DNA of 64,000 nucleotides from Anaeramoeba flamelloides. Taxonomy: Eukaryota; Metamonada; Anaeramoebidae. The DNA is taken from NCBI GenBank assembly GCA_027625915.1, contig JANTQA010000033.1, positions 8,060,001 through 8,124,000 of the forward strand, read 5' to 3'. The notes below the pieces were generated by a model. The model searched no databases and was not told the DNA's origin. It worked only from the letters and a program-made list of their open reading frames with translations. How positions within the stretch are numbered: the stretch's first letter is position 1; each line of letters starts with the position of its first letter. Positions 11,712 through 23,339 of this stretch are shown here, in pieces. The position numbers and the translations under genes are program-made.

Positions 11712-13134
11712 ATATTAGTTTATCAAACAAATAAACAATAATTAAATAAGGTGTTGGGTGCCTTAAATTCTATTCTTAAAATGTGGAATTTGTAAAATGA
11801 ACAATTATTTATGAAAATTTTACCTAAATTGAGAAAATGATAAATCATTGTTTATAAACAAAAATAAGCAAAAAATTTCTTACTGAACCAGTACTTTTTA
11901 AAAATTTTGGGTGCCTCGGTTTATATGAAAGTGAATGTTTAAAATCATTTCTTTAACTAAATCTGTTAATATTTTAAGAAACATGAGAGTGGGTTATATC
12001 CCATTATAGTATATTTACAAACCTATTAAAACTTCAAAATGAAAAAACTCAAGAAATTCATCAAAAAAATATAAAAAAATTATTTATTTATGAATCTTAT
12101 ATGTTTAATTTTAGATAATTCCTTCTTCTTTACTTGATTTTATTTTTATTCTTATTGGAAAAAATTTTAAATTGAAAAATTTTTTTCAAATTTTTTTTAG
12201 TTTAATCACAACAAAATAAAATTAGTGTGAGACTTAAAATATCAAAAAATCAAATTGTTTTAAAACAATTTAAACCATCAAAAAAGTAAATTATGTAAAA
12301 AAAATCTTAGGAATCCGGTTCCTGTCCAAAGACAAAATTTAAAATTATTAAATTTTTGAAAAAAATCAAATTTCTACCTACAGATGATGTATCCAAATTA
12401 TTTTCAATCCCCAAACATTTTTTTTGCAATTTACCAATATAACAGAAAATTAATTTGTTAGATCCTGGGATATAATCAAAAAAAAATATTTTTACATTTA
12501 CCTTGTTCTTTTTGAAAAATCAGTAGACCTTTTTGGATCAATAAATATTTTTTATTCATTTTCCCAAAAATTCTAAAGATTAAAATATTTTGAGATTTCT
12601 TCATTTGGTATTGATTTTTTAAAAAAAAAATTTGTAAATGTATTTTATTTTAATAAACTACATAATAAAGAATGTGAAACGTTCTTAAAAATATTTTTTT
12701 TAAATTGTTTGCTTAATAAATATTACAATATCTCCCTTAGATTCCTTTTTCTTTTTCAAAAAGTAAACTCAATTCCAAAAATTGTGGCACACTTAAAAAT
12801 CGATTAAATTCCAAGAAAAGTGATATTTGACTCTTAAATAGAAAAATTAGATATTAAAAACCAATAGAAATAATTTTAAAATTAATTATTTATCATTTTT
12901 TTTAATTATTTTTTGATTTTTGATTATCAATAATTTTTTGATTTTTTTTTGTATTCTTTTTTTTTCATTTGAAAAAAAAATTAAATTTTTTTTCAAAACT
13001 TTTTGAAAATCTCAAAATCACTTTAAAATTAAATTTAAAAGTTTTGATTCTGATCACAAGAAAAATTTTTTTTTCTCTCTCAAAAAGAAAAAAGATTCTT
13101 TTTTTATCGAGAAAAAAAAAATTGAAAAAAAAAT

Positions 13135-13600
13135 CATGATATGGAGTGTTATAGCACATGAACTGAAATAGACCTTATTATCATTAATGGAAGTGTGAAT
13201 ACTGAATGTATTATTAATGAGATTATCAAAAAATCAAATGTAATTCAACTCGCTAATTCAGAATATGGTGAGTTGAAATGGATTTTCCAAAAAGATGGAG
13301 CTTGTCCACATACCTCAAAAAAAAAAAAAAAAAAAATCCGAACTTACTGTAAACGGGGATTTAATATGTTCTAGACCCTTGACCCTGAAGTCCCCAGATT
13401 TAAATCCAATTGGGGATTTATTGTCAATTAAAGATACTAAACTGAAAAAGTGTAATGCTAAAAACGAAGAAGAATTTATTAAAATTTTCACTAATGCCTG
13501 GAATACTTTGAGTTGGGTAACCTTAGAAAACTAGTAAACTCTATATATAAAGGGATAGATTTAAAATCACAAGCTAAGTTGAATCTATTAATAGTTTTTA
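13135..13600 (+). mobile_element. Tc1/mariner transposase relic (DD34E type), C-terminal half
   Basis: Frame 1 reads DLIIINGSVNTECIINEI (from about 13171), then WIFQKDGACPHTS at 13279-13317; this matches the Tc1 ING...Y...W.fqqDgApcHtS block containing the second catalytic Asp. An A run of about 19 bases (13318-13336) breaks the frame. In the next frame SPDLNPIGDLLSI (about 13391-13430) matches the Tc1 sPDLNPIEnlWs block. The family's third catalytic residue, Glu, is Gly here and the usual Trp is Leu. A further single-base loss near 13531 separates the final block (VTLEN, then LVNSI in another frame). It is a dead fossil, N-terminal DNA-binding part missing. It may be kin to the source of the TA-targeting MITEs nearby, which is inference. 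Confidence 0.87.
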
Positions 13601-14279
13601 TTAATTTTTCTTACAATAAATTTCATTTTTTTGGTAACCTTGTTCCGAAAATAGGGGAAACTTTTTTTTTTTTCTTTTTTATGTTTTGAATTGAATTGTA
13701 AATTTACAAAAAAATATATAAATAGTAATAATTAAATATTTTTGGAAAATTTATTATTTTAATGTTTAAATATATTGTATTTTGAAGTATATTTTTATTA
13801 ATCTAATTTTTTTTATGTCCGATTTTTTTGAATTAAGTTTATTACAAATTACAACCTATATTGAATATTTTTTTTGAAAAAGAAATAATTTGAAAAACAA
13901 GTGAATTTATTATATTTATTAAGTAATTAGCAATATATTAATTTACAAATCCCAGACCTCCAAGTCATTGATAAGGATTTGTTTTTTTTAGAGGTTTTTA
14001 TTAAAAAACGGGTAATACCTTTTGAAGAAGAATAAAGTTTGGTTAGGTTAAGTTAGGTTTTCGGGATAAATGTAGGGTTAAAATTTTGATTATTATAAAC
14101 TCTTTTTTAAAAATTGTAACTCACCTGAAATAATAAATTGAAAAAAAAAAACAATTATCCTTTAGTATTCAAGAATAATTAATGACTAAATATGATTTGT
14201 AATTCTCTTTTAAGTCATTCTAAATGTATAAAAGCCTGATATATTAAAAATTGAAAAAAAAATAAAACCAAAAACTAAA

Positions 14280-14480
14280 AAAAAGTGAGTCACAATTTTT
14301 GAAATGAGCATTACGGATTTTTTATTACTGAACTTTCACTGAAAAAAAGTTGAAAAACAAGATTTTTTATGAATAATTAAATCCATTTTCAAAAACATTA
14401 CAGAGTCAAAATATTCTTAGTGATTATTTTTCTTTTCGAAGATCTCTTTTTTTTTTCCATATGATCTTTTTTTTAAAAAG
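14280..14480 (+). repeat. Dispersed segment H, copy 1
   Basis: The words CACAATTTTTGAAATGAGCA, ACTGAACTTTCACTG and AAAAAAGTT occur in the same order, inverted, at about 51970-52170. GTGAGTCA at its left edge recurs as a truncated start at 14651 and as GAGTCATAATTTTTGAAATG at 52303. It may be the end of a larger transposon; I could not find both ends. Confidence 0.65.
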
Positions 14481-14699
14481 AAAAAAGAAAAACAAAAACA
14501 AAACAAAAACAAAAGAAAAACAAAATTTTAAAAAAGCAAAACTAAAATTTGTAAAATTAGAAAAAATGATCCTGATTCAAAAAATTTGAAAATATTTTTT
14601 GTAAAGAATACTGGAATAAACCCTCAAAACAACTACCATTAACATTATAAAGTGAGTCAAAATTTATGAAAAATAGTTTACTTTTCAAATTGCTTCATA

Positions 14700-15345
14700 A
14701 TTTTTTATATAATATTTTTCAGGGATCTCAAGAGAAAAATAGAATAATTCAATTTTTTTTTGAACTGTGTATCCAATACAGTGCATTTTTTTTTTCTTTT
14801 TTATGATTTCCTTTTTTTAATTGGTTTGTAAATATATTAGAATAATATTTCCCAAATGATATTTATTAAAATAATAATATATTTGGTTAAAGAAATTATT
14901 TGAAACGTTCAGTTTTGTTAAAATGTTGTATTCGAAATTTATAAAAAGTGATTGCTGTCTTAAATTTCAAGAAATTTAATAAATTATTAAAAATAAAATA
15001 AATCCTCAATTGTTCTGATCTTAAAGGATTCAATATTTGATTGATTTTTTCAGTATTTTGAAAATAAGATTAAACTTTTAATGTTATTTATTAATACAAA
15101 CCCTCACAAAAACCAAAAGTGTGATTTCATTAAAAGAAAAAAATTTTTGTAAAATTTTTCTTTCAATTTTTGATCTAAAAAATCAAATAAAAAGGGCAAA
15201 TTTTTTTACTGAAAATATAAATGAAAAAAAGGAATTTTTTTAAAAATGATCATTTTTTTCTGATAAGTTGGTAAACGAGTGTTGATTGATCAAGTTTAAT
15301 ATACCATGTTTATTGAACTACTACATTGTCCCTTTGGTCAAAAAA
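14700..15345 (+). repeat. Family E segment, copy 3 (partial)
   Basis: The stretch CTTAAATTTCAAGAAATTTAATAAA, a GATCTTAAAGGATTCAATATTTGATTG block and a later GTTGGTAAACGAGTG block line up in order with the interior of the E element at 24508-25727. The left TTAA end is not recognisable and the right end is blurred. Confidence 0.6.
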
Positions 15346-15417
15346 ATAAAGAATATTTTCTAGTTCTTTTTTCAAAAAACATTCATAAAAATTTTTTAAC
15401 ATCATTTCAAATAGATT

Positions 15418-15896
15418 AGTCATAAAAAATACCATTCAAGATTTTTAATTGTTAATATTAGGAAAAATATTGTAATTTCATTTATTTAAAAATTAAATAC
15501 TTTTTTTCAGAATCAAAATATTAGAATTATAGCCCACTAACTTATTGGAATGATAATTAATGAAATTACACTTGTTCAAAGCACCATTCAATCAATCAAT
15601 CAAAAAAATAAGAATAAAAAGATATCATTTTCGAAACTCTGGTAAACCCTCAAGAAAACTCGACAGTTTTTCAAAATAGGTGGATCTACTTCGATTATCA
15701 GACATCTAATTGAGTATTCTGGAGACAAATGACTTTAACGGAGTTTGGGTGGGTTCATTAGTGGGTTCATAAAAAATTTAAATATTTATAAAAAGGATTT
15801 GATTGAAAATTTTAGAAATTAAAAGCAATTTTCGAAATATTCACAACTAAAAATCTTGTCAGGGATTTTTTTCAATATTAGGTATTTTTTCACTTG
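15418..15896 (+). repeat. Family C MITE, copy 2
   Basis: Left end CATAAAAAATACCATTCAAG, with part of the terminal repeat missing; right end AAAATCTTGTCAGGGATTTT followed by GGTATTTTTTCACTTG. The interior (AAATTACACTTGTTCAAAGC, CTCTGGTAAACC, TTTGGGTGGGTT) aligns with the copy at 35600-36090 over the full length. Confidence 0.8.
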
Positions 15897-16729
15897 AATA
15901 ATTTAAAAAAAGATTAAATCATCAAAAAAGGGTTATTAGGTTTTTCTGTAGATCTTTTAAAACACCCTTTAGGAAAGCTGGATGTATTTTATTATTTTTA
16001 TTTTTCAAAATGAAACATTCAAAAAAAGTTTAATACACTACAAGAATAGCACAATCCATACAAATACTTTCAAGACTTTTTCCAACTTTCTGACTGACAG
16101 TATGCAAGATTTCAGTCTCTGATATTCTTTCATATTGTTTCAAATTTCAAATACTTGATACAAACTTTTGTAAGCCAAAAAAATGGTTAAAAATAAATAA
16201 TTAACAAAAGATAACATTTTGAATTTAATTGAAATTTTTGAAAGTTATCTAAAAGAAAAATATTTTTAAACTTTCAATAACCTGAAACTCTTTTTATGGA
16301 AACCCAAAATTGGAAAGTTGTTTAAATTACATGTTTTTAAAAGTTTAACTTGTAAAAACTTTTAAATTAAAAGTTGTTGCATTGTAATCTTCTAATTCCT
16401 TTCAAAATTTGGAACAATTTCAAAAAAACAAAGTTTTGCTAAGGAAAAAAAGTGACTACAATTTTTGTGCTATTCTTGTCCTGTATTTTTGCTTCAATTT
16501 CCATTTTTTTATAAATCTTATAAACCAACATTCAATCATTTTTTTTCCAGCCCTAATCTTGTTGCCAAGGAATTTACAAACAATGTTTGTTTTTAGATTG
16601 ATAAAATTCTTTCTTCAAAACCCTAAAAACATTATCAAAAATTTGATAGTGAACCAAAATTTCAAACCATTTTTGTGAATTTAGCAGTGTGTAATCTTAT
16701 ACTTTCCTTTGAAAGACTGAAATAAAAAC

Positions 16730-17200
16730 ATTTTTGTTGATCAATAATCAAAAATAATGTGTTCCGAACAACTATAATCCCTGTTTAAAAATATAATCAG
16801 TTCTTTTTTTTTCTTCTTATTCCAAGATAACACTAACTCATTAGTGTCTAGTATACCTAAGTTAAACTCAATTTTGAAAGTAAACTCCCTTGTTATTTTC
16901 AAATAAAAATAAAATTAGGAATGTAATTTTCTCTGTTTTTTGAAATTTTGTGATTTTCAAAATTTTCTGTATTTTTTCAGATAAATTTTCCTATTGATCC
17001 CTTATTTTTCAAAGTTATTTTTCAATAATAAAACTTTAAGAAAACAGAAAAATGTTTAAGTATGGTTTTATTGTTGGTTTAACTGATCAGTTGACCTTTA
17101 GGTCTTCTAAAACAAAAAAACACATATTTTTATTTTGAAACAGGATTAAACTTTCCGACATGTACTTATTATTTGGACAACAATAAATAAGTCTCAAATT
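16730..17200 (+). repeat. Dispersed segment I, copy 1
   Basis: Shares ordered blocks with the core of the C element at 56160-56660: TATAATCCCT, TTATTCCAAG, a TTGATCCCTTATTTTTCA-like block, AATAATAAAACTTTAAGAAA, a TTTATTGTTGG block and GGACAACA. Other copies are 23340-23770 (plus) and 48640-49010 (minus). No terminal repeats were recognised at this copy. Confidence 0.65.
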
Positions 17201-17456
17201 CTTTTGAATTAAATAATTTTTTCTCATTCCCTTTGAACAATTGTGCAATTTTTAACTCAAGATTGTAGAACCTTCAATTGAAAACCCAACTATTCAAAGA
17301 CAAAAAATTTAACGAAAAAGATAAAAAATTTAACGGTTAGTTAACAAAGACCAAAAAGTGAAACATTAAACTTTTTATTTTTTTTTCAAATTTACTTTTT
17401 TAAACAAATCATTCACAAATTAACGAATAAAAATTGAATTGATCTTGTATAATATC

Positions 17457-19376
17457 ATGTCACTTCATTTTGATAATTTACATACATTTAACACACCATT
17501 ATCTCAAAGAGTGTATTCAAAAAAAAAAAAGTTCAAAAGGAGCCAGTCGTGTGGGCATTTGACACCAAAGCACATGACAACACCGTTACGAACGAACCAA
17601 ACAAGACAGAGTATTATGAACACACCAAGATCTATAATGAAAACCCCTCTATCGAGACGAAAAACACCACTATCCACACGGAAGACACCAAGGTCTTTTT
17701 ATAAGACACCAAAGTCAAGTATGAAAACGCCCAAGTCTTATAAAAAAACAGGAACACCCCGAGGTGATCGCTTTTTGCCAAGTAGGGGAGCCGATCTAGA
17801 ATTGACCGGATCGCAATTGATTAACGGTATCCAAAAGGAAAAGGAAACAAGCCAAGGATGGGGAAACGTGAGCACCACGAATTTGCAGATAAATAAAAAC
17901 CAGCCATTAAAAAACTTTAACCGGAGTTTCTCGGAGCATGACCTCTGTGGGTTTACAAAGCCCATTGAAGAAACCGTCATCACACTAAATTCCAAAAAGC
18001 AAAAGAAATCGGTCAACAATTATTCCCTTGCGTTGAGTCAAAACTTATTGAACTCTGGCGGGAGAGGCAAGCTCAAGAAAGAGGAAGGTGAGAACATCGA
18101 TCCGTTAATAAACACAAGGCTGCTTGACTTTGAAAACGGGATTAACGAAAATAATTACTCCAGCGGGAGCGGTGGGAAAAGAAGCAATTCAAGCTACGGG
18201 GTTGGCTCTGGCAAGAAAAGTAAAAGGAGCGTTCAAAAGCTCAGGGATTCCGCCAAGTTAACGAATTCCCAAAAAAAGCCCAAGCAATCGGACCGATACA
18301 TTGCAAAGGCGCCCGAACAAATTCTGGACGCACCGGACGTTGTGAAGGACTATTATTTAAATTTACTCGACTGGTCGAAGGACAACCTCTTGGCGGTTGC
18401 CCTGAGTAACAGTGTGTATCTGTGGAACGCCGAAACCTCGGAAATCGCCCTGCTCTTTGAAAACGAGCAGGAGCATAACATCGTAACCTCCTTGTCTTGG
18501 ATCCAAGAGGGATCTGTTTTAGCCGTCGGGCTCAACGATTCCGTTGTCCAGCTCTGGGATACAAACAAATCGGCAAAGCTCCGATCAATGAAATCCCATT
18601 CCGCAAGGGTTTCCTCCCTTTCATGGAACCAACACATTCTCAGCTCCGGCTCCAAAGACTCCACAATTATTAATAACGATGTCAGGATCCATGATCACAA
18701 AATTTCCACCTTAAAGTGCCACCAGCAAGAGGTGTGTGGGCTGAAATGGTCGCCCGATGGCAAAATGCTAGCCTCGGGCTCCGACGACAATCTTTGCCTC
18801 CTTTGGGATTGCAAAACAACAACAAAAAAAAGGAAGAACACTGGCAGCAGTAGCAGCATCAGCCCCCTGCACGTCTTGAAGGGGCACGTGTCCGCGGTCA
18901 AGGCCCTGGATTGGTGCTCCTGGAAAAGCAATTTGTTAGCAACAGGCGGCGGATCGGCAGATAAAACTATCCGCTTTTGGAATACCCAATCTGGGAAATG
19001 CCTCAAGGCCTTAGATACAGGATCGCAGGTTTGCTCGGTCCTCTGGTCAAAAACTACAAAGGAATTAATCTCTTCACACGGCTTCAGCGAATACCAATTA
19101 TCCGTTTGGAACTACCCCTCGCTCAGAAAAATTACAGACTTAAAGGGGCACACCGCTCGTGTGCTATACACTACAATGTCTCCAAACTGTGATATTATTT
19201 GCTCCTGTGGCGCCGATGAAACTTTACGATTTTGGAATACCTTTCCTCAAAAAAAAACCAAATCATTGATGACCAATACAACTTTGAAGTCCAATAGAAA
19301 GCAGAAAAAAAAAACAAAAAGATCATCTAATAGACCAAAAAAGCAGCAAATGGATTTAGGATCTTCCTTCCGTTAA
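17457..19376 (+). CDS. CDC20: CDC20-type WD40 activator of the anaphase-promoting complex
   Basis: Intronless, 639 codons from ATG at 17457 (an in-frame TTG lies upstream at 17439; ATG is preferred). The protein recruits substrates to the APC/C ubiquitin ligase in mitosis. About residues 1-110 are basic and hold ten TP dipeptides, many as (K/R)TPxS, probable Cdk sites. A C-box-like GDRFLPSR sits near 102-109 (family: DR-Y/F-IP). RYIAKAPEQILDAP near 281-294 leads into the blade set: DYYLNLLDWS, NSVYLWNA, SVSW-like SLSW, QLWDTN, HDHKISTL, GHVSAVKALDW, RFWNT. Seven WD40 blades run to about residue 600, then a Lys-rich tail ending SSFR; the family usually ends in Ile-Arg, so the tail motif is altered but Arg is kept. 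PEQILDAP, YYLNLLDW and VCGLKWSPDG favour CDC20 over CDH1. The blade region is far more GC-rich (near half) than any other gene here. Confidence 0.95.
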   Translation: MSLHFDNLHTFNTPLSQRVYSKKKKFKRSQSCGHLTPKHMTTPLRTNQTRQSIMNTPRSIMKTPLSRRKTPLSTRKTPRSFYKTPKSSMKTPKSYKKTGTPRGDRFLPSRGADLELTGSQLINGIQKEKETSQGWGNVSTTNLQINKNQPLKNFNRSFSEHDLCGFTKPIEETVITLNSKKQKKSVNNYSLALSQNLLNSGGRGKLKKEEGENIDPLINTRLLDFENGINENNYSSGSGGKRSNSSYGVGSGKKSKRSVQKLRDSAKLTNSQKKPKQSDRYIAKAPEQILDAPDVVKDYYLNLLDWSKDNLLAVALSNSVYLWNAETSEIALLFENEQEHNIVTSLSWIQEGSVLAVGLNDSVVQLWDTNKSAKLRSMKSHSARVSSLSWNQHILSSGSKDSTIINNDVRIHDHKISTLKCHQQEVCGLKWSPDGKMLASGSDDNLCLLWDCKTTTKKRKNTGSSSSISPLHVLKGHVSAVKALDWCSWKSNLLATGGGSADKTIRFWNTQSGKCLKALDTGSQVCSVLWSKTTKELISSHGFSEYQLSVWNYPSLRKITDLKGHTARVLYTTMSPNCDIICSCGADETLRFWNTFPQKKTKSLMTNTTLKSNRKQKKKTKRSSNRPKKQQMDLGSSFR

Positions 19377-20798
19377 ATTCGTTCCACCGCAAACCCATTT
19401 GTTAAATGTGTGCTGTTTTTTTTATTTAAGGTGGGTTGTTTATTTATTTAATGTTTTTACCAAAATCTGATTTAAAATCAGAGTTTTTCTTCAAAAAGTG
19501 AAAATCAAAAATTTTTAAAATTATTCATCACAAAACCGCAATGTTTAGCTTTTCGATGGATACTTTTTTAAAAACACTTGCCTTTCACCTTTTGAGAAAT
19601 TACTGTTCTTTTTTTTAGCGTTTTAACTGCGTTTTTAAGATTTTTTTTTTTCCAAACACTTTAATCAAATTTCGAATTTTTGTTTTAAATATTGGAATGA
19701 ATACTTTTTCGAAATGATCACTTTGATTTGTCTTGTTTAAATATTTTGCCTTATATATTTTATATTCGGAAAATATTAAAAAAAAAAAAAAAATGGTTAA
19801 AATCTTCAAAAAAGCATTATTTTGTGAATATTTTTCTATAAAATTATTTATTTAAAGCAAAACAATAATATTGTTTTTATATTAATTTATTCATTTCTTT
19901 ATAAAATTAACAAAATCCATCAATTCTTAAATTAATAATAATAAATTCAAGAATAAACATATTTCAATATAAATGAATTCCAATTGTATTGGGAATTATT
20001 AACTATGTTTAAATATGTTTAATAATAGTTTTTTATTTTATAATTTTATTTTTATTTTTGGTCTTGTATTTATAATATTCTTTTTCTTTTGTTTTTGTTT
20101 TTTAGAAATTCAAAATAAATACTATTGTAAAATAAAAAATATCTTTGAAAATCCAAATTAAATTTAAGAAAAATGTGACTTTTAATTTCTTTATAAATCA
20201 TAATTTTCGAATTAAAAAAACTTATTATCAGAAATAGTAATTGTCCAAAAGAAATTGTGAAATTTTGCAACAATACTTTTCAAAGAAAGAGACACAAATG
20301 TTTTTTTTTAGAAAATTTTGAGTATGTTTAGGTATTTCTTTTATGAATATCAGTCTTAATCGAAGTTTATTATTACATCTATTTCTAAATAATCGTATTT
20401 TGGTTAACTTTAAAAAAAAAAAAAAATGAATAAATTATCTTTTGTAATATTAACTTCGGAGTGAAATGGGATATATATTTTTGAAAAATAATTCTAAAAT
20501 ATGCTGAATTTCGAACTTTTTTCACAATGAGAAAAATGGAAAAATCTTTTAAAAAAAAAATAATTAATGTTAAAAATAACTTTAAAACAATTTTTATATT
20601 CAAGTAATCGATTTTAAGTTTATTTTGAAATTTCAAGATAAGATATTGTGAAAAAAAAAAAATTCCTATTAAATTAAGCATTATATTTATCCAGGTTATT
20701 AATGCCGTAAGGGTAAAAAAGACACATATATGAAAAAAATTATCATTTTTTAAGTTTGAAACTTTATTATTTTAGTCTTCAGATGATATATCTCCAAC

Positions 20799-21564
20799 TT
20801 AAGGGATTAGTTTCACCATAGATTTCTCGAGAATCAAAATATGTTGTAATTGGGTGTAAATGATATTAGTACACCATGGCTCAAATAGCTTCTGTGATTC
20901 TGAAAAATCTATTATAAATCTTATTGCACAATAAATTATTTCATTTTTTACTCATGATCACAATTAAAAAAGTTTCATTTTGAAAAATTTTTTTTTAATT
21001 CTTTTTCCAAATCTAAAAATAGAAACCCAAAATAAAGTATTCTGGAATTTAATAATTTAGATTTAGAACTTCCAAAAGTAACTATTTTTTTAATTTTTAA
21101 ATTTCAAAGATTAACTCAATAATAATCAAAATAAAGGCACTAAGGATGATTAGTTTTGTTTGCTTTTGATAAAGCTACTTGTAGTGTCAATATATTTCAA
21201 TGATTTGAGAAATAATTTGTCAAAAAAATTTATTTGTCAATTATTTAATTTTTAAAAATTAACGGATTTTTTAGTAACTAATCTACATTTTCGCCACAAA
21301 TTTAAGAAAGATATTTTGTGACTTTGTAGTCTGAATATTGATAATTCAGCCTTTAAATTTATGGCAAAATACAGATTTTATTCTGAAATTTTTGAGTTTT
21401 TTACAAATATAAGGATAATTTTTCATTGATAAGATCAACAAATATTACTGCTTGACTAATCGATTTTTTAGAGACATTTGAACCATGTAGCACAAATGTA
21501 ATTTACACCCAAGAACTACTGACTTTAATATTAGACTTCTCCTTGGTGGGCGCTAATCCCTTAA
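20799..21564 (+). repeat. Family B MITE, copy 2 (766 bp, best-preserved ends)
   Basis: Left end TTAAGGGATTAGTTTCACCA, right end TGGTGGGCGCTAATCCCTTAA: the outer 14 bases are a clean inverted repeat and TTAA stands at both edges. It is the same length, to within a few bases, as copies at 10948 and 36138. TTAA as the presumed duplicated target points to a piggyBac-like or other TTAA-specific transposase, but the tip sequence (GGG...CCC) is the reverse of the common piggyBac CCC...GGG. Confidence 0.93.
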
Positions 21565-23134
21565 GATGAATTTAAATTTGGGTTAAAAAATGAATTTATT
21601 TATTTTTCCCCAAAATATGAATTTATAATATAATACTTGGAGATTGGAAGATATATAATAAAAAATATGAATTTTCTGGTATTAGATCCAAATTTTTATG
21701 GAGTCTTTGTTTTATTAGCTACTTATTAATATTGATTTTTTTTTTCTAAATAAAAGTGATCAAAATAATAGATGTTTTGATGATAACATATACTATTCAA
21801 GTATTAAGAATAAAACCGAGATAATATTTAAAAAAATCGTGATTAGTTCTACTTTATCACGAAAAAATCATATAATCTCGGTATTCCAAATTATCAAGAT
21901 CAAATAAAAAATTATTTTTTTGATATTACCTTTAAAAATGACTTGATATTTACAAAAGTATTGAGACTTTAAAAAAACCAAACCCATTAAAAAGGTTAGA
22001 AAGTGTAAGTGAATGCTGTGAATTGTCTCCAAGTGCTTGGAAGTTTTGAAATACATAAAACTTTTCAAAATGGAAAGAGTTTGTTCGAAGTGAAGAAGCA
22101 CAAAATTTTTTTCTTATCATTTTTTTTTAACAAAATATAAAATCTTCAAAGAAATTTTATGATCATACTAATAATAATCCATTTCAACATTCCCCTTAAA
22201 TATAAAATAGATCTGTTTTTAAAAAGTGTATTTGTTACACTTTAAAATTAATTAACCAAAAATATTTAAGAGGGGTTTTCCTTCTTCTTGATTGCTGATA
22301 AAATAAAAACATCTTTGTTCGAGTTATGTTTTCTACATAATACAAAGATACTCAAAGAAGAAGAAGAGGAATAATAGGAAAAAAATTGTACAAAAATTAT
22401 TATTAATTGGCAATAATATGGCTAGGTTGTTGTGAAAGCTTTTGAAGAGTTATACAACAATCATTTGGATTCCATAGAATATTGTTAATATTTTCACTCA
22501 AGATCACATTCTTTAGATAACAAGTGAAGGGTTGGTTGTTTTCGAAGCTATTTTATTCAACACAATTAACAACACCAGTTTTAAATCAGAAATCATTTAT
22601 TTATCTTTAGTTATTATTGTCATTGATCTAAAAGGATCACTAGGTTTGACAACCAAAGCAAATGATAAAACAATATAAGTCTTTGATTTTATCCTTGATT
22701 GGATCAAGTATCTTTTTTGTTGCTTTTTAACATATTAATTTTTTTTCCACAATCTATTATTTAATCAAAAAAAAAAATTCTTTGTAAAAATAATACTCAA
22801 TTAGGCCAAAAGCCCATCAACATTTATATCACGATTAACAAGTAATAACAATATTTTGACATTTATAGCTATTTTATAATAATTTTACGATTTTATAGTC
22901 TATTGTAATTTGCTATTTTTGTTCGAATATGGAATATCGTTTTTTTCTAAAATATTGTAATTTGATGATAAATTATCACGATTTTTGTAACTTTAGAGGG
23001 AATTAAGTATAAATATCACCGAAACATCTATTTTTTACCCAATTATTATAAACTTTTAATCAAATTTAATCTGTACTTTTTTTGGTTATGTTTCAATTAA
23101 ACATATAATTTACTGTTGAATGTTATACCTCAGT

Positions 23135-23334
23135 TACAGTCAGTTTCACTTTTAAGACACAAACTTTCAACAAAATTTAAGACACACAAAACTCTCAAAT
23201 TAAGGTACAAAATTTGTCATTATTTTTTTTACAATTTATTTTACTAGAATATGAATTTTGTGCCTTAATTTGAGATTTTTATTGTGCCTTAAATTTCGTT
23301 GAAAGTTTGTGCCTTAAAAGTGAAACTGACTGTA
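23135..23334. repeat. Family A MITE, copy 2
   Basis: TA at 23135-23136, CAGTCAGTTTCACTTTTAAG, a 196 bp near-palindrome, CTTAAAAGTGAAACTGACTG, and TA at 23333-23334. It differs from copy 1 by scattered substitutions (AAGACACAAA for AAGGCACAAA on the left arm, while the right arm keeps GTGCCTTAA). Confidence 0.93.
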
Positions 23335-23339
23335 GAATC

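Larger units (their letters stand above)
10132..17456. other. Intergenic region, 7.3 kb, filled with decayed DNA transposons
   Basis: This is a divergent intergenic region: its left gene is transcribed leftwards from 10131 and its right gene rightwards from 17457, so promoters of both should lie at its ends. Inside are a family B element (10948-11711), a Tc1/mariner transposase relic (13135-13600), an H segment (14280-14480), an E segment (about 14700-15345), a C element (15418-15896) and an I segment (16730-17200). The remainder is A/T-rich sequence in which I see no gene. Confidence 0.75.

Noticed and set aside
17439-17456. Upstream in-frame start for CDC20
   Set aside because: The codon at 17439 is TTG; the first ATG in frame is at 17457.
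20070-20681. Minus-strand Phe/Ile/Lys-rich frames of 67 and 98 codons
   Set aside because: Composition follows T runs and A runs, there is no motif, and they sit in repeat-rich intergenic DNA.
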